Shown here piece after piece: positions 52,442-60,491 of a stretch of DNA of 64,000 nucleotides. The translations under genes were made by a program, and so were the position numbers. The stretch's first letter is position 1. Each line of letters starts with the position of its first letter. Under the pieces are notes generated by a model. The model saw only the letters and a program-made list of their open reading frames with translations. It was not told the origin of the DNA and ran no database searches. This DNA is from Burkholderiales bacterium RIFCSPLOWO2_12_FULL_65_40. GTDB taxonomy: Bacteria; Pseudomonadota; Gammaproteobacteria; Burkholderiales; Burkholderiaceae_C. The DNA is taken from contig MESL01000044.1 in the NCBI GenBank assembly GCA_001770955.1, positions 1 to 64,000 on the forward strand, written 5' to 3'.

Positions 52442-52530
52442 GAAAAGAGAGCTGCTGGCGCTTGTCATTAGGGTGTTTCAGAATGAAAACTGCTTGAAAA
52501 CCAAGCCTATAAAGCGCTGGCAGCTCACCT
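52442..52530. repeat. dispersed palindromic repeat between pheS and pheT
   Basis: AGAGCTGCTGGCGCTTGTCATT on the left and AAAGCGCTGGCAGCTCACC on the right form inverted arms around an AT-rich centre; the core AAGCGCTGGCAGCT matches the copies at 33008 and 37545. Confidence 0.75.
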
Positions 52531-52537
52531 TTTTGCA

Positions 52538-53590
52538 TTACTGGAACTGCGACAGGAAACGGATGTCGCCGTCGAAGAACAGGCGCAGGTCGTTCACGCC
52601 GTAGCGCAGCATGGTCAGGCGGTCGGGGCCCATGCCGAAGGCAAAGCCGATGTAGCGCTCGGGGTCCAGGCCCATGTTGCGCACCACGTTGGGGTGCACC
52701 TGGCCGGAGCCGGCCACTTCGAGCCAGCGACCGGCCAGGGGCCCGTCCTGGAACTGGATGTCGATCTCGGCGCTGGGCTCGGTGAACGGGAAGAAGCTGG
52801 GGCGGAAGCGCAGCACCAGGTCGTCGCTCTCGAAGAAGGTGCGGCAAAAGTCCGTGAAGACGACCTTCAGGTCCTTGAAGCTGACGTTCTCGCCGATCCA
52901 CAGGCCTTCGCACTGGTGGAACATGGGCGAGTGCGTGGCATCGCTGTCCACGCGGTAGGTGCGGCCCGGTGCGATGACGCGGATCTCGGGCATGGGCTGG
53001 CCGGCGTCGAGCAGCGCGCGGTGGCGCTTGACATGCTGCACCGCGTGGCGGATCTGCATCGGGCTGGTGTGCGTGCGCAGCAGGTTGGGCGCCTCGGGCG
53101 TGCCGCCCTCGACGTAGAAGGTGTCGTGCATGGAACGCGCAGGGTGGTCCTCGGGCGTGTTCAATGCGGTGAAGTTGAACCAGTCGGTCTCGATCTCGGG
53201 GCCCTGGGCCACGTCAAAGCCCATGGAGCCGAAAATGCCCTCAATACGCTCCAGCGTCAGCGACACCGGGTGCAATCCGCCCTGCCCGCGCTGGCGCCCT
53301 GGCAGGCTCACGTCCAGCGCCTCGGCCTTGAGCTGCTCCTGCAACTCGGCGTCCTGCAGCGCCTGGCGGCGCGCCGTGAGCGCGGCCTCGATGGCCTGCT
53401 TGGCCACGTTGATGGCTGCGCCGCGCGACTTCTTCTCGTCCACGGACAGCTGGGCCATGCCCTTCATGAGTTCGGTCACGCGACCGGACTTGCCCAGGAA
53501 CTGGGCCTTGGCGTTTTCCAGATCGGCCGGCGTGGCGCTTTGCGCGAACAGCTGCTGTGCGCTTTCGACCAGAGAGTCCAACTCGTTCAT
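52538..53590 (-). CDS. pheS: phenylalanyl-tRNA synthetase alpha subunit
   Basis: The catalytic alpha subunit, a class II synthetase. The 350-residue protein from ATG 53590 (53596 is an in-frame ATG too close to its ribosome-binding site) has an N-terminal coiled coil, then the class II core: [45 protein letters not shown] (motif 2 region) and [21 protein letters not shown] (motif 3). It follows rplT by about 100 nt holding a hairpin and a repeat copy. Confidence 0.96.
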   Translation of the reverse strand: MNELDSLVESAQQLFAQSATPADLENAKAQFLGKSGRVTELMKGMAQLSVDEKKSRGAAINVAKQAIEAALTARRQALQDAELQEQLKAEALDVSLPGRQRGQGGLHPVSLTLERIEGIFGSMGFDVAQGPEIETDWFNFTALNTPEDHPARSMHDTFYVEGGTPEAPNLLRTHTSPMQIRHAVQHVKRHRALLDAGQPMPEIRVIAPGRTYRVDSDATHSPMFHQCEGLWIGENVSFKDLKVVFTDFCRTFFESDDLVLRFRPSFFPFTEPSAEIDIQFQDGPLAGRWLEVAGSGQVHPNVVRNMGLDPERYIGFAFGMGPDRLTMLRYGVNDLRLFFDGDIRFLSQFQ

Positions 53591-53609
53591 ATGCATTCTT
53601 CAAAAGAAA

Positions 53610-53643
53610 CAAGGGCTAGTGCCCTTTCAAGCCCTAGCCCTTG
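53610..53643. promoter_or_regulatory. 10-bp inverted repeat upstream of pheS
   Basis: CAAGGGCTAG (53610-53619) and CTAGCCCTTG (53634-53643) are perfect arms around a 14-nt loop. On the minus strand a T-rich stretch follows and then pheS. The location matches the pheST attenuator position of enterobacteria, but no Phe-rich leader peptide is visible. Confidence 0.5.
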
Positions 53644-53644
53644 T

Positions 53645-53683
53645 TGTTTAAGCGCTTGCAGCTATCAAAAAGATAGTTGCTCG
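53645..53683. repeat. dispersed palindromic repeat between rplT and pheS
   Basis: TTTAAGCGCTTGCAGCTATC followed by AAAAAGATAGTTGC; one arm of the window's repeat family is intact, the other shortened. Confidence 0.6.
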
Positions 53684-53691
53684 CCGTGAAC

Positions 53692-54051
53692 TCAGGCAGC
53701 CAGCTTGGCCTTGACCTGTTCCACGATGCTGCCGAAGGCAGCCTTGTCGTGCACCGCGAGGTCGGCCAGCATCTTGCGGTCGATCTCGATGGATGCCTTC
53801 TTCAGGCCGTTGGCGAACTGGCTGTAGGTCAGACCCAGTTCACGCGCACCGGCGTTGATACGGGCAATCCAGAGGCGGCGGAACACGCGCTTCTTGGCAC
53901 GGCGGTCACGGTAGGCATATTGCCCCGCCTTCATTACCGCCTGTTTGGCGATACGGAAGACGTTACCGCGGCGACCGCGAAAGCCCTTTGCAAGGGCCAG
54001 AACCTTCTTGTGACGGGCATGAGCCGTTACACCACGTTTGACGCGAGGCAT
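53692..54051 (-). CDS. rplT: 50S ribosomal protein L20
   Basis: A 119-residue, strongly basic ribosomal protein: [18 protein letters not shown] start, [31 protein letters not shown], and [23 protein letters not shown] precedes the ATG. L20 is needed early in 50S assembly and commonly represses its own operon by binding the infC-rpmI leader. It lies 24 nt after rpmI in the conserved order. Confidence 0.97.
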   Translation of the reverse strand: MPRVKRGVTAHARHKKVLALAKGFRGRRGNVFRIAKQAVMKAGQYAYRDRRAKKRVFRRLWIARINAGARELGLTYSQFANGLKKASIEIDRKMLADLAVHDKAAFGSIVEQVKAKLAA

Positions 54052-54075
54052 GTGAGTACTCCTTGTTCGTCGTTA

Positions 54076-54279
54076 TTAAAGGCCGGCACCGGGCAGCATT
54101 TGTGCAATAGAGCCCATATTGGTCTCATGCACAGCCACTGCACCACGCAGGTGGCGCTTGTTCTTGGTGGTCTTCTTGGTCAAAATGTGACGCTTGAAGG
54201 CCTGACCGCGCTTGACGGTACCACCTGGACGAACGCGGAAGCGCTTTTTAGCGCTGCTCTTGGTCTTCATTTTGGGCAT
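54076..54279 (-). CDS. rpmI: 50S ribosomal protein L35
   Basis: A 67-residue basic protein from ATG 54279 ([38 protein letters not shown]), normal length. AGAGGAG precedes the start, which fixes it over the longer upstream frame. It lies between infC and rplT. Confidence 0.97.
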   Translation of the reverse strand: MPKMKTKSSAKKRFRVRPGGTVKRGQAFKRHILTKKTTKNKRHLRGAVAVHETNMGSIAQMLPGAGL

Positions 54280-54450
54280 GTGAATGCTCCTCTTTTTTGT
54301 GCTCGTGAGGCGTTTGCAAACCGGCTTGCAAACTTGTTGGCCCCGAGCCACTTTTACCGGCAAGCCTTACGCCCGCCGAGAAAGGGTGCAAGCACCCTTC
54401 CCATGCCAGACAGCGCCTTGGCAGGCGCCGCCCGTCAATCCTTGTCTATG

Positions 54451-55053
54451 TCAGTCCGCCGAATCTGCGCCCGCCGCAGCGTCTGCTGTCGGCTTGGCCG
54501 CAGCCACCTTCTTGCGCGCCGGGGCGATCATCATGATCATCTGGCGCCCTTCCAGCCGCGGGAACTGCTCGACCAGAATGGTATCGGCCAAGTCATCGCG
54601 AATGCGGTTGAGCAATGCCAGACCCAGCTCCTGGTGCGTGATCTCGCGGCCACGGAAGCGCAGCGTGATCTTGCACTTGTCGCCCTCCGCCAGAAAACGA
54701 CGGATGTTGCGCAACTTGATGTTGTAGTCGCCATCGTCGGTCCCGGGACGGAACTTGACTTCCTTGATCTCGATGACCGTCTGCTTGGCCTTGGCTTCTG
54801 CGGCACGTTTCTGTTCAATGTATTTGAACTTGCCGTAGTCCATCAGGCGGCACACGGGCGGATTGGCCGTGGCGGCAATTTCCACCAGATCCACATCCAG
54901 CTCGCCCGCCATGCGCAGCGCCTCCATGAGGCTGACCACACCCAAGGGCTCGTTGTCCGGACCGGAAAGACGGACTTCCGGTGCCATGATTTCACGGTTC
55001 AGGCGGTGCTTGCGCTCTTCACGGTGGCGACGATCACGAAATTCAGTAGCTAT
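54451..55053 (-). CDS. infC: translation initiation factor IF-3 with ATA start codon
   Basis: IF-3 binds the 30S subunit, blocks premature 50S joining and proofreads start codons. The product is about 200 residues: [21 protein letters not shown], then [36 protein letters not shown] and the C-terminal domain with [11 protein letters not shown], ending in an Ala-rich tail. The start is most likely ATA 55053: an AAGG ribosome-binding site (55063-55066) is 9 nt away, whereas the in-frame GTG 55062 directly abuts it. Rare start codons at infC are the known basis of IF-3 autoregulation (AUU in E. coli). It follows thrS by 86 nt. Confidence 0.93.
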   Translation of the reverse strand: MATEFRDRRHREERKHRLNREIMAPEVRLSGPDNEPLGVVSLMEALRMAGELDVDLVEIAATANPPVCRLMDYGKFKYIEQKRAAEAKAKQTVIEIKEVKFRPGTDDGDYNIKLRNIRRFLAEGDKCKITLRFRGREITHQELGLALLNRIRDDLADTILVEQFPRLEGRQMIMMIAPARKKVAAAKPTADAAAGADSAD

Positions 55054-55103
55054 GGCTCTCACCCTTAAATCAAAACGCTACAAAAAGCGTAGCTGCTTAG
55101 GCA
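55044..55103. repeat. diverged dispersed repeat at the infC 5' end
   Basis: TAGCTATGGCTCTCACC and AAAACGCTACAAAAAGCGTAGCTGC are diverged arms of the family. The ATAGCTAC word that supplies the infC start codon is part of it. Confidence 0.45.
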
Positions 55104-55139
55104 CGTCCTGCTTACGCAGGAGCGTATTTTCATCAAAAG

Positions 55140-57059
55140 TCAGGCTTTGGATGCAATGGCCTTGACGACAAGTTCAATGAACTCATCCACAGGCATCACG
55201 CCGAGGTCTTTGTTGCCACGGGCGCGCACTGCGACAGCACCGGATGCCCGCTCCTTGTCGCCAGCGACGAGGATGAAGGGCAGCTTTTGCATGGAATGCT
55301 CCCGTATTTTATACGTAATCTTCTCGTTACGCAGATCCAGCGCCACCCGCAAGGGGTGCTGGGGCAGTGCTTTTTCGAGTTTTTCGGCAATTTCGCGACA
55401 GTAGTCGGCCTGTGCGTCAGTGATGTTGAGCACCGCCACCTGCACCGGCGCCAGCCAGGCGGGCAGTGCCCCGGCGTGCTGCTCGATCAGGATGCCGATG
55501 AAGCGCTCGAGGCTGCCCACGATGGCCCGGTGCAGCATCACGGGCCTGTGGCGCGCACCATCCTCGCCCACATACTCGGCGTCCAGCCGCTCGGGCATGG
55601 AGAAATCGACCTGCATGGTGCCGCACTGCCACTGGCGGCCGATCGCGTCCTTGAGCGTGTACTCGATCTTGGGGCCGTAGAAGGCGCCGTCGCCCGGGGC
55701 GATCTCGAACTCGCAGCCCGATGCCCGCAGGCTTTCCATCAGCGCGTGCTCGGCCTTGTCCCAGCTTTCGTCGGAACCGATGCGCGCCTCGGGGCGCGTG
55801 GCCACCTTGTAGATGATGTTCTCGAAGCCGAAGTCCTTGTACACCTTCTGCAGCAGGGCCGTGTACGCCGTGCACTCGGGCAGGATATGTTCTTCGGTGC
55901 AGAAAATGTGGCCATCGTCCTGCGTGAAGCCGCGCACGCGCATGATGCCGTGCAGGCCGCCCGTGGGTTCGTTGCGGTGGCACTGACCGAACTCGCCGTA
56001 GCGCAGGGGCAGGTCGCGGTAGCTCTTGATGCCCTGCTTGAAGATCAGGATGTGACCCGGGCAGTTCATCGGCTTGAGCGCGTAGTCGCGCTTCTCGCTC
56101 TCCGTCGTGAACATGTTGTCGCGGTACTTGTCCCAGTGGCCCGTCTTTTCCCAGAGCGTCTTGTCCAGAATCTGCGGGCCCTTGACCTCCTGGTAGCCGT
56201 TGTCGCGGTACACGCGGCGCATGTATTGCTCCACCTCCTGCCACAGCGTCCAGCCCTTGGGGTGCCAGAACACCGTGCCGGGCGAGTGCTCGTCGATGTG
56301 GAACAGGTCGAGTTCGCGCCCCAGCTTGCGGTGGTCGCGCTTTTCGGCCTCTTCCAGCATCGTGAGGTATTGCTGGAGCTCGTCCTTCGTGGTCCAGGCG
56401 GTGCCATAGACACGCTGCAGCATCTCGTTGCGGTGGTCGCCACGCCAGTAAGCACCCGCCACCTTCATGAGCTTGAAGAACTTGAGCTTGCCCGTGCTCG
56501 GCACGTGCGGGCCACGGCACAGATCCTCGAATGCGCCTTCGCGGTACAGGCTCACGTCCTCGTTGCTTGGAATGCTGGCGATGATCTCGGCCTTGTAGTG
56601 CTCGCCCAGGCCCTTGAAATACTGCACGGCCTCGTCGCGCGGCAGCACGCGGCGCACGATGGGCTCGTCCTTGGCAGCCAGTTCGGTCATGCGCTTCTCG
56701 ATCGCCACCAGGTCCTCCGGCGTGAAGGGGCGCTTGTAGGCAAAGTCGTAATAGAAGCCGTTTTCGATCACCGGACCGATGGTGACCTGCGCGTCCGGGA
56801 ACAGCTCTTTCACCGCATAGGCCAGCAAGTGGGCCGTGGAGTGGCGAATCACGTCCAGACCATCAGCATCCTTGGCCGTGACGATGGATAGCGGGCTGTC
56901 CTGGGTGATCTGGTGGCTGGTGTCCACCACCTTGTCGCCGATCTTGCCGGCCAGCGCGGCCTTGGCCAGGCCAGCGCCAATCGAAGCGGCCACCTCGGCC
57001 ACCGTGACCGGGCCGGGAAATTCGCGCTGGGAACCATCGGGGAGCGTGATGTGAATCAT
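55140..57059 (-). CDS. thrS: threonyl-tRNA synthetase
   Basis: ThrS charges tRNA-Thr and edits Ser-tRNA-Thr. The 639-residue protein from ATG 57059 (ribosome-binding site AAGGA; an upstream TTG at 57074 is weaker) has a TGS domain ([15 protein letters not shown]), the editing domain with [10 protein letters not shown], and the class II core with [12 protein letters not shown] (zinc-ligand Cys) and [14 protein letters not shown]. The anticodon-binding domain lies near the C-terminus ([16 protein letters not shown]). It is the first gene of thrS-infC-rpmI-rplT, and its 5' leader holds a probable attenuator. Confidence 0.96.
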   Translation of the reverse strand: MIHITLPDGSQREFPGPVTVAEVAASIGAGLAKAALAGKIGDKVVDTSHQITQDSPLSIVTAKDADGLDVIRHSTAHLLAYAVKELFPDAQVTIGPVIENGFYYDFAYKRPFTPEDLVAIEKRMTELAAKDEPIVRRVLPRDEAVQYFKGLGEHYKAEIIASIPSNEDVSLYREGAFEDLCRGPHVPSTGKLKFFKLMKVAGAYWRGDHRNEMLQRVYGTAWTTKDELQQYLTMLEEAEKRDHRKLGRELDLFHIDEHSPGTVFWHPKGWTLWQEVEQYMRRVYRDNGYQEVKGPQILDKTLWEKTGHWDKYRDNMFTTESEKRDYALKPMNCPGHILIFKQGIKSYRDLPLRYGEFGQCHRNEPTGGLHGIMRVRGFTQDDGHIFCTEEHILPECTAYTALLQKVYKDFGFENIIYKVATRPEARIGSDESWDKAEHALMESLRASGCEFEIAPGDGAFYGPKIEYTLKDAIGRQWQCGTMQVDFSMPERLDAEYVGEDGARHRPVMLHRAIVGSLERFIGILIEQHAGALPAWLAPVQVAVLNITDAQADYCREIAEKLEKALPQHPLRVALDLRNEKITYKIREHSMQKLPFILVAGDKERASGAVAVRARGNKDLGVMPVDEFIELVVKAIASKA

Positions 57060-57111
57060 GGGAATCCTTGTCAATTCTTTTCAGGTGGGGTGTGCGCTTG
57101 CCGGGGCCCAA

Positions 57112-57147
57112 AAGCAAAAAAGCGCGGTACGGGTCCGCGCTTTTCAA
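57112..57147 (-). terminator. terminator hairpin in the thrS leader (probable attenuator)
   Basis: On the minus strand AAAAGCGCGG, a loop ACCCGTA and CCGCGCTTTTTT form a strong stem plus U-run, about 55 nt upstream of the thrS start. An upstream segment (TTCGCGC, near 57175) can pair with AGCGCGG-side bases and prevent it. Confidence 0.75.
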
Positions 57148-57189
57148 GGGTGAGAGAGTGAAATCTCGTGCAGGCGCGAACGGCCAGCC

Positions 57190-57240
57190 TCAACGGCCGG
57201 TGAACATCTCCGATGTAGTTCGCGGTGTCATAACCAGCAT
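57190..57240 (-). CDS. putative thrS leader peptide, threonine-rich
   Basis: ATG 57240 to TGA 57190 encodes MLVMTPRTTSEMFTGR, 16 residues of which four are threonine (codons ACA, ACT, ACA and ACC at positions 5, 8, 9 and 14). AAGGGCGAG precedes it. A hairpin (CGGCC...GGCCG) overlaps its end, then the thrS terminator stem follows. This is the arrangement of ribosome-mediated transcription attenuation. It is inferred from layout; no homologue is known to me. Confidence 0.55.
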   Translation of the reverse strand: MLVMTPRTTSEMFTGR

Positions 57241-57290
57241 GCCTTTCTCGCCCTTGTGCATTGATCGATGCGCGCATTTTACCCTGCGCC

Positions 57291-57326
57291 AGCAAAAAAG
57301 CCCGAAGCGGCTGCTTCGGGCTTTTG
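57291..57326 (-). terminator. terminator after aceA
   Basis: GCCCGAAGC, AGCC, GCTTCGGGC followed by TTTTTT on the minus strand, 18 nt after the aceA stop. It separates aceA from the thrS promoter. Confidence 0.92.
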
Positions 57327-57343
57327 CGCAGTAGCGCGGCAGA

Positions 57344-58675
57344 TCAGTGGAACTGCTCTTCTTCGGTAGAACCGGTCAGTGCCTTCACGCTGGAAGAACC
57401 GCCCTGGATCACGGTGGTCACGTCGTCGAAGTAGCCTGCGCCCACTTCCTGCTGGTGCGACACGAAGGTGTAACCCTTTTCGCGGGCTGCGAATTCGGGC
57501 TCCTGCACCATGTTCACGTAGTGCTTCATGCCTTCGCCGCGGGCATAGGCGTGGGCGAACTGGAAGGTGTTGAACCAGTTGATGTGGATGCCAGCCAGTG
57601 TGATGAACTGGTACTTGTAGCCCAGGGCCGACAGTTCTTCCTGGAAGGAGGCGATCTGCGAGTCGTTGAGGTTCTTCTTCCAGTTGAAGGAAGGCGAGCA
57701 GTTGTACGACAGCAGCTTGCCGGGGTTGGCGGCCAGCACGGCCTGCGCGAACTCACGGGCAAAGCCGATGTCGGGCACGCCGGTTTCGCACCACACCAGG
57801 TCAGCGTAGGGTGCGTAGGCGACACCACGGCTGATGGCCTGCTCCAGGCCGTTCTTGACGCGGTAGAAGCCTTCTTGCGTGCGCTCGCCGGTCAGGAAGG
57901 GCTTGTCGTTGGCGTCGTGGTCGGACGTGATCAGGTTGGCGGCTTCAGCGTCGGTACGGGCCAGGATGATGGTGGGCACGCCCATCACGTCGGCAGCAAA
58001 ACGGGCCGAAATCAGCTTCTCGCAGGCTTCCTGCGTGGGCACCAGCACCTTGCCGCCCATGTGGCCGCACTTCTTCACTGCCGCCAGCTGGTCTTCGAAG
58101 TGCACGCCGGCTGCGCCAGCGGCAATCATGTTCTTCATCAGTTCGAAGGCGTTCAGGACACCACCGAAACCGGCTTCTGCATCGGCCACGATGGGCAGGA
58201 AGTAGTCGATGAATTCCTTGTCGCCGGGGTTGATGCCGCGGCCCCACTGGATTTCATCAGCGCGCTTGAAGGTGTTGTTGATGCGGCGCACCATAGTGGG
58301 CACCGAGTCGTAGGCGTACAGCGACTGGTCGGGGTACATGGTTTCCGACGTGTTGCCGTCAGCGGCGACTTGCCAGCCCGACAGGTACACGGCTTCCAGG
58401 CCAGCCTTCGCCTGCTGCATGGCCTGACCGGCGGAGATCGCGCCGAAGGCATTCACGTAGCCCTTCTTGGCACCGCCGTTGACCTTTTCCCAGAGCTTTT
58501 CAGCACCGCGACGGGCCAGCGTGTGCTCAATGGGCAGCGAGCCGCGCAGGCGCACCACGTCAGCAGCGGTGTAACCGCGCTTGACACCCTTCCAGCGGGG
58601 GTTTTGGGCCCAGTCTTTTTCCAGGGCGGCAATTTGCTGTTCGCGGCTCAGTTGTTGGGTCAGGGATTGGGGCAT
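57344..58675 (-). CDS. aceA: isocitrate lyase
   Basis: AceA splits isocitrate to glyoxylate and succinate, the first step of the glyoxylate bypass for growth on acetate or fatty acids. The 443-residue protein from ATG 58675 has the catalytic [16 protein letters not shown] loop (KKCGH with active-site Cys), NWKKNLND and CSPSFNW of the family. Upstream frame extension to 58789 is not conserved in type and is AT-rich. No malate synthase is adjacent. Two perfect palindromes lie about 75-105 nt upstream of the start. Confidence 0.96.
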   Translation of the reverse strand: MPQSLTQQLSREQQIAALEKDWAQNPRWKGVKRGYTAADVVRLRGSLPIEHTLARRGAEKLWEKVNGGAKKGYVNAFGAISAGQAMQQAKAGLEAVYLSGWQVAADGNTSETMYPDQSLYAYDSVPTMVRRINNTFKRADEIQWGRGINPGDKEFIDYFLPIVADAEAGFGGVLNAFELMKNMIAAGAAGVHFEDQLAAVKKCGHMGGKVLVPTQEACEKLISARFAADVMGVPTIILARTDAEAANLITSDHDANDKPFLTGERTQEGFYRVKNGLEQAISRGVAYAPYADLVWCETGVPDIGFAREFAQAVLAANPGKLLSYNCSPSFNWKKNLNDSQIASFQEELSALGYKYQFITLAGIHINWFNTFQFAHAYARGEGMKHYVNMVQEPEFAAREKGYTFVSHQQEVGAGYFDDVTTVIQGGSSSVKALTGSTEEEQFH

Positions 58676-58741
58676 GTGATGACTCCGTCGGTTGATTGAA
58701 AAATCTCGAACAACAAAGCTGCTGTCCATGGGGTGTACTTT

Positions 58742-58759
58742 AAGTCTTCTATAAGACTT
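58742..58759. promoter_or_regulatory. palindromic operator 1 upstream of aceA
   Basis: AAGTCTT, CTAT, AAGACTT: perfect 7-bp arms with a 4-nt centre. Its 14-bp core GTCTTCTATAAGAC is the exact reverse complement of the core in operator 2. Confidence 0.75.
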
Positions 58760-58769
58760 GTGCAATATC

Positions 58770-58791
58770 TTATGTCTTATAGAAGACATAA
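58770..58791. promoter_or_regulatory. palindromic operator 2 upstream of aceA
   Basis: TTATGTCTT, ATAG, AAGACATAA: perfect 9-bp arms with a 4-nt centre. The centre is 30 bp from that of operator 1, about three helical turns, so two dimers of one regulator could bind the same face of the DNA. Confidence 0.78.
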
Positions 58792-59240
58792 ATTTTCTTC
58801 TTGAAAATCAATGACTTACAAAGTTACTTTCTCCATGTGAAATTTATTTTCTTGCATTGAGAAAATTAGGCGCTTCGCAACATCTCAACATTCCACATTG
58901 CAAAACAATCATTCCACCATGTAGAAAAACTTATCGCCATTGGGTGCCATCAAGGGTCTCGTCAATGGGAAATCCGGCGTTCAGGACGCCGCTGTCAGCA
59001 GCCGATCGCTGCGTATCAGGTGACCGACGTCCGCTGGGGCCGCTCAGCCCCGGCATGTGGAAGTTTCAGCGGCCCGCATTGCCGCGAAAAAGGGGAACAA
59101 CGGAGCTGGCAGCTGCTACGCTGTCAAGCATTTTTGCTATCAAAAAAATAGCTTTCAGCGCTTTATGAGAAAGCGCCAAAGGGCCAAAACAACCGAAATC
59201 TTTTCGATCCACTGCCCTGCCCGGTGCCCACCGGGGACGA
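58792..59240. other. non-coding interval between aceA operators and rraA
   Basis: About 450 bases without a supported gene. The left part is AT-rich (aceA promoter side); a dispersed repeat copy is at 59105-59180. Nothing else was recognised; open frames here lack coding character. Confidence 0.5.
59105..59180. repeat. dispersed palindromic repeat downstream of rraA
   Basis: GAGCTGGCAGCTGCTACGCT, AAGCATTTTTGCTATC and AAATAGCTTTCAGCGCTTTATGAG carry two recognisable arms of the repeat family; it lies between rraA and the aceA promoter region. Confidence 0.6.
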
Positions 59241-59750
59241 TCAGTGCAACGCGCTCGAATGGACGACGATGCCGTCGGCATCGGCATACAGCCAGTCGCC
59301 GGGGCGCACTGTCACCCCCTGGATTTGCACCACCACATTGCTCTGGCCTTCATTGCGCTTCTCGGTCGGCAAGGGCATCAAAGCCAGCGCCCGGATGCCC
59401 ACCGCAGTGGCATTGAGTTCGGCCACATCCCGCACGCAACCATCGACGACAATGCCGGCCCAGCCATTGCGAGCCGCAGCCGCCGCCAGATTGCCGCCCA
59501 CCAGCGCACGGCGCAACGATCCCCCGCCGTCAACGACCAGTACATGACCCTCTCCCGGAGAGTCCACCGCCGCCTTGACGAGGGTGTTGTCTTCGTGGCA
59601 TTTCACCGTTCGCACCGGGCCGGCAAACGCCGACACAGCACCAAACGGCACGAAAACCGGCGGCAAGACACGGAAAGAACCGGTGTCGTCACCCTTGTGC
59701 GCATCACAAAAATCGCAGGTGCTGAAGGAGATGGGGGCAGAAGCAGACAT
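59241..59750 (-). CDS. RraA/HMG-aldolase family protein
   Basis: A 169-residue protein of the RraA-like fold, which includes the regulator of RNase E activity A and class II 4-hydroxy-4-methyl-2-oxoglutarate/oxaloacetate aldolases. Seen are FGAVSAFAGPVRTVKCHEDN, GGGSLRRALVGGNLAAAAARNGWAGIVVDGCVRD (ligand and metal site, with Arg and Asp at VRD) and GDWLYADADGIVV at the C-terminus. The GG-L...GCVRD pattern fits both roles; without a trimer study the function stays open. It is a single gene between the cbb3 group and aceA. Confidence 0.88.
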   Translation of the reverse strand: MSASAPISFSTCDFCDAHKGDDTGSFRVLPPVFVPFGAVSAFAGPVRTVKCHEDNTLVKAAVDSPGEGHVLVVDGGGSLRRALVGGNLAAAAARNGWAGIVVDGCVRDVAELNATAVGIRALALMPLPTEKRNEGQSNVVVQIQGVTVRPGDWLYADADGIVVHSSALH

Positions 59751-59809
59751 GGCAGGCTCTCGCTCGGGCGGCCCGAGAGCACAAAGCCCTCTGCAGCGCG
59801 CGAATCAGT

Positions 59810-60103
59810 TCAATGACAAGGGTTGGATTTGCGGCAGTCGTCCGGGCGCTCACCCGCCGGAACAGGGCACCGGTTGACCTCGAAAGGAGACATGGAAAGC
59901 AGCGTGGTGAGCGCACTGGATGCCATGGCAATGGCCCAGAAAACAAAAAATGCGGCAGTGTATACCCCCTGGCGCGACAACGCCAGGGGCTGACCGAACC
60001 AGTGAAGGTCTTGCGGGTCCACCATGGCAAACACCAGCATCTCCAACACGCCAGCCATCAGAAAGGCGGGCCAGGCAATCCACATCAAACGTTGGCTCCA
60101 CAT
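59810..60103 (-). CDS. small membrane protein in the cbb3 cluster
   Basis: A 97-residue protein with two hydrophobic helices (about residues 6-28, MWIAWPAFLMAGVLEMLVFAM, and 45-68, GVYTAAFFVFWAIAMASSALTTLL) and a polar tail with three cysteines (NRCPVPAGERPDDCRKSNPC). It comes 62 nt after the FixH-like gene and probably belongs to the same operon. I recognise it only as a small protein typical of this position in Comamonadaceae. The cysteine-rich tail could bind copper or heme, which is speculation. Confidence 0.7.
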   Translation of the reverse strand: MWSQRLMWIAWPAFLMAGVLEMLVFAMVDPQDLHWFGQPLALSRQGVYTAAFFVFWAIAMASSALTTLLSMSPFEVNRCPVPAGERPDDCRKSNPCH

Positions 60104-60165
60104 TGAAATCGTCTCCTTTGTTGTTGTGTGACGGTAACCGTGGCTTCTCGGGCGTGCAATCGCCC

Positions 60166-60441
60166 TTACTGCGCAGGCTTGTCCTGGGCCGGCGTGGCCG
60201 CGTGATTGCGCCCCTTGAGCGCCGGCACGAGGCTGGCATCCGGATTTTCCAGTGTTTTGTTGATTTCAACGCCACGCCGGTAGTAGTCGTTTGCCACCAC
60301 GGGATCGGGGGTTCGGATCGCCAGCCAGAGTGTGACGAAACCCGCCACCACGACGATGGCCGGGCCGCCCACCACCAGCCACATATAGCCAAACTTCCAC
60401 CAGGGCGGACTGACCGGTTTTGCTTCAGGATTCGTTGACAT
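60166..60441 (-). CDS. short FixH/CcoH-like cbb3 assembly protein
   Basis: A 91-residue protein from ATG 60441 with one membrane helix (about 17-44, FGYMWLVVGGPAIVVVAGFVTLW) and the FixH-like NDYYRRGVEINKTLEN segment after it. Classical FixH (about 150-170 residues) carries a longer periplasmic beta-domain that is absent here; the C-terminus is a short Lys/Ala-rich tail. It follows ccoG closely, in the fixGH order, and probably takes part in cbb3 oxidase assembly or copper supply. Confidence 0.8.
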   Translation of the reverse strand: MSTNPEAKPVSPPWWKFGYMWLVVGGPAIVVVAGFVTLWLAIRTPDPVVANDYYRRGVEINKTLENPDASLVPALKGRNHAATPAQDKPAQ

Positions 60442-60491
60442 GCATGTGCCTTCCAAGGGGGGCCAGCAGCGGCATCCGCTGCTGGCCAGGG

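Noticed and set aside
49831-52443. 870-codon plus-strand frame opposite pheT
   Set aside because: Antisense shadow with repetitive composition; pheT is a conserved essential gene.
55287-56891. 534-codon plus-strand frame opposite thrS
   Set aside because: Antisense shadow; no domain recognised.
57071-57295. 74-codon minus-strand frame covering the thrS leader
   Set aside because: It crosses the promoter and terminator region with no family similarity; the short Thr-rich frame explains the leader better.
58857-59168. 103-codon plus-strand frame between aceA and rraA
   Set aside because: No coding character, overlaps a dispersed repeat copy, no ribosome-binding site.
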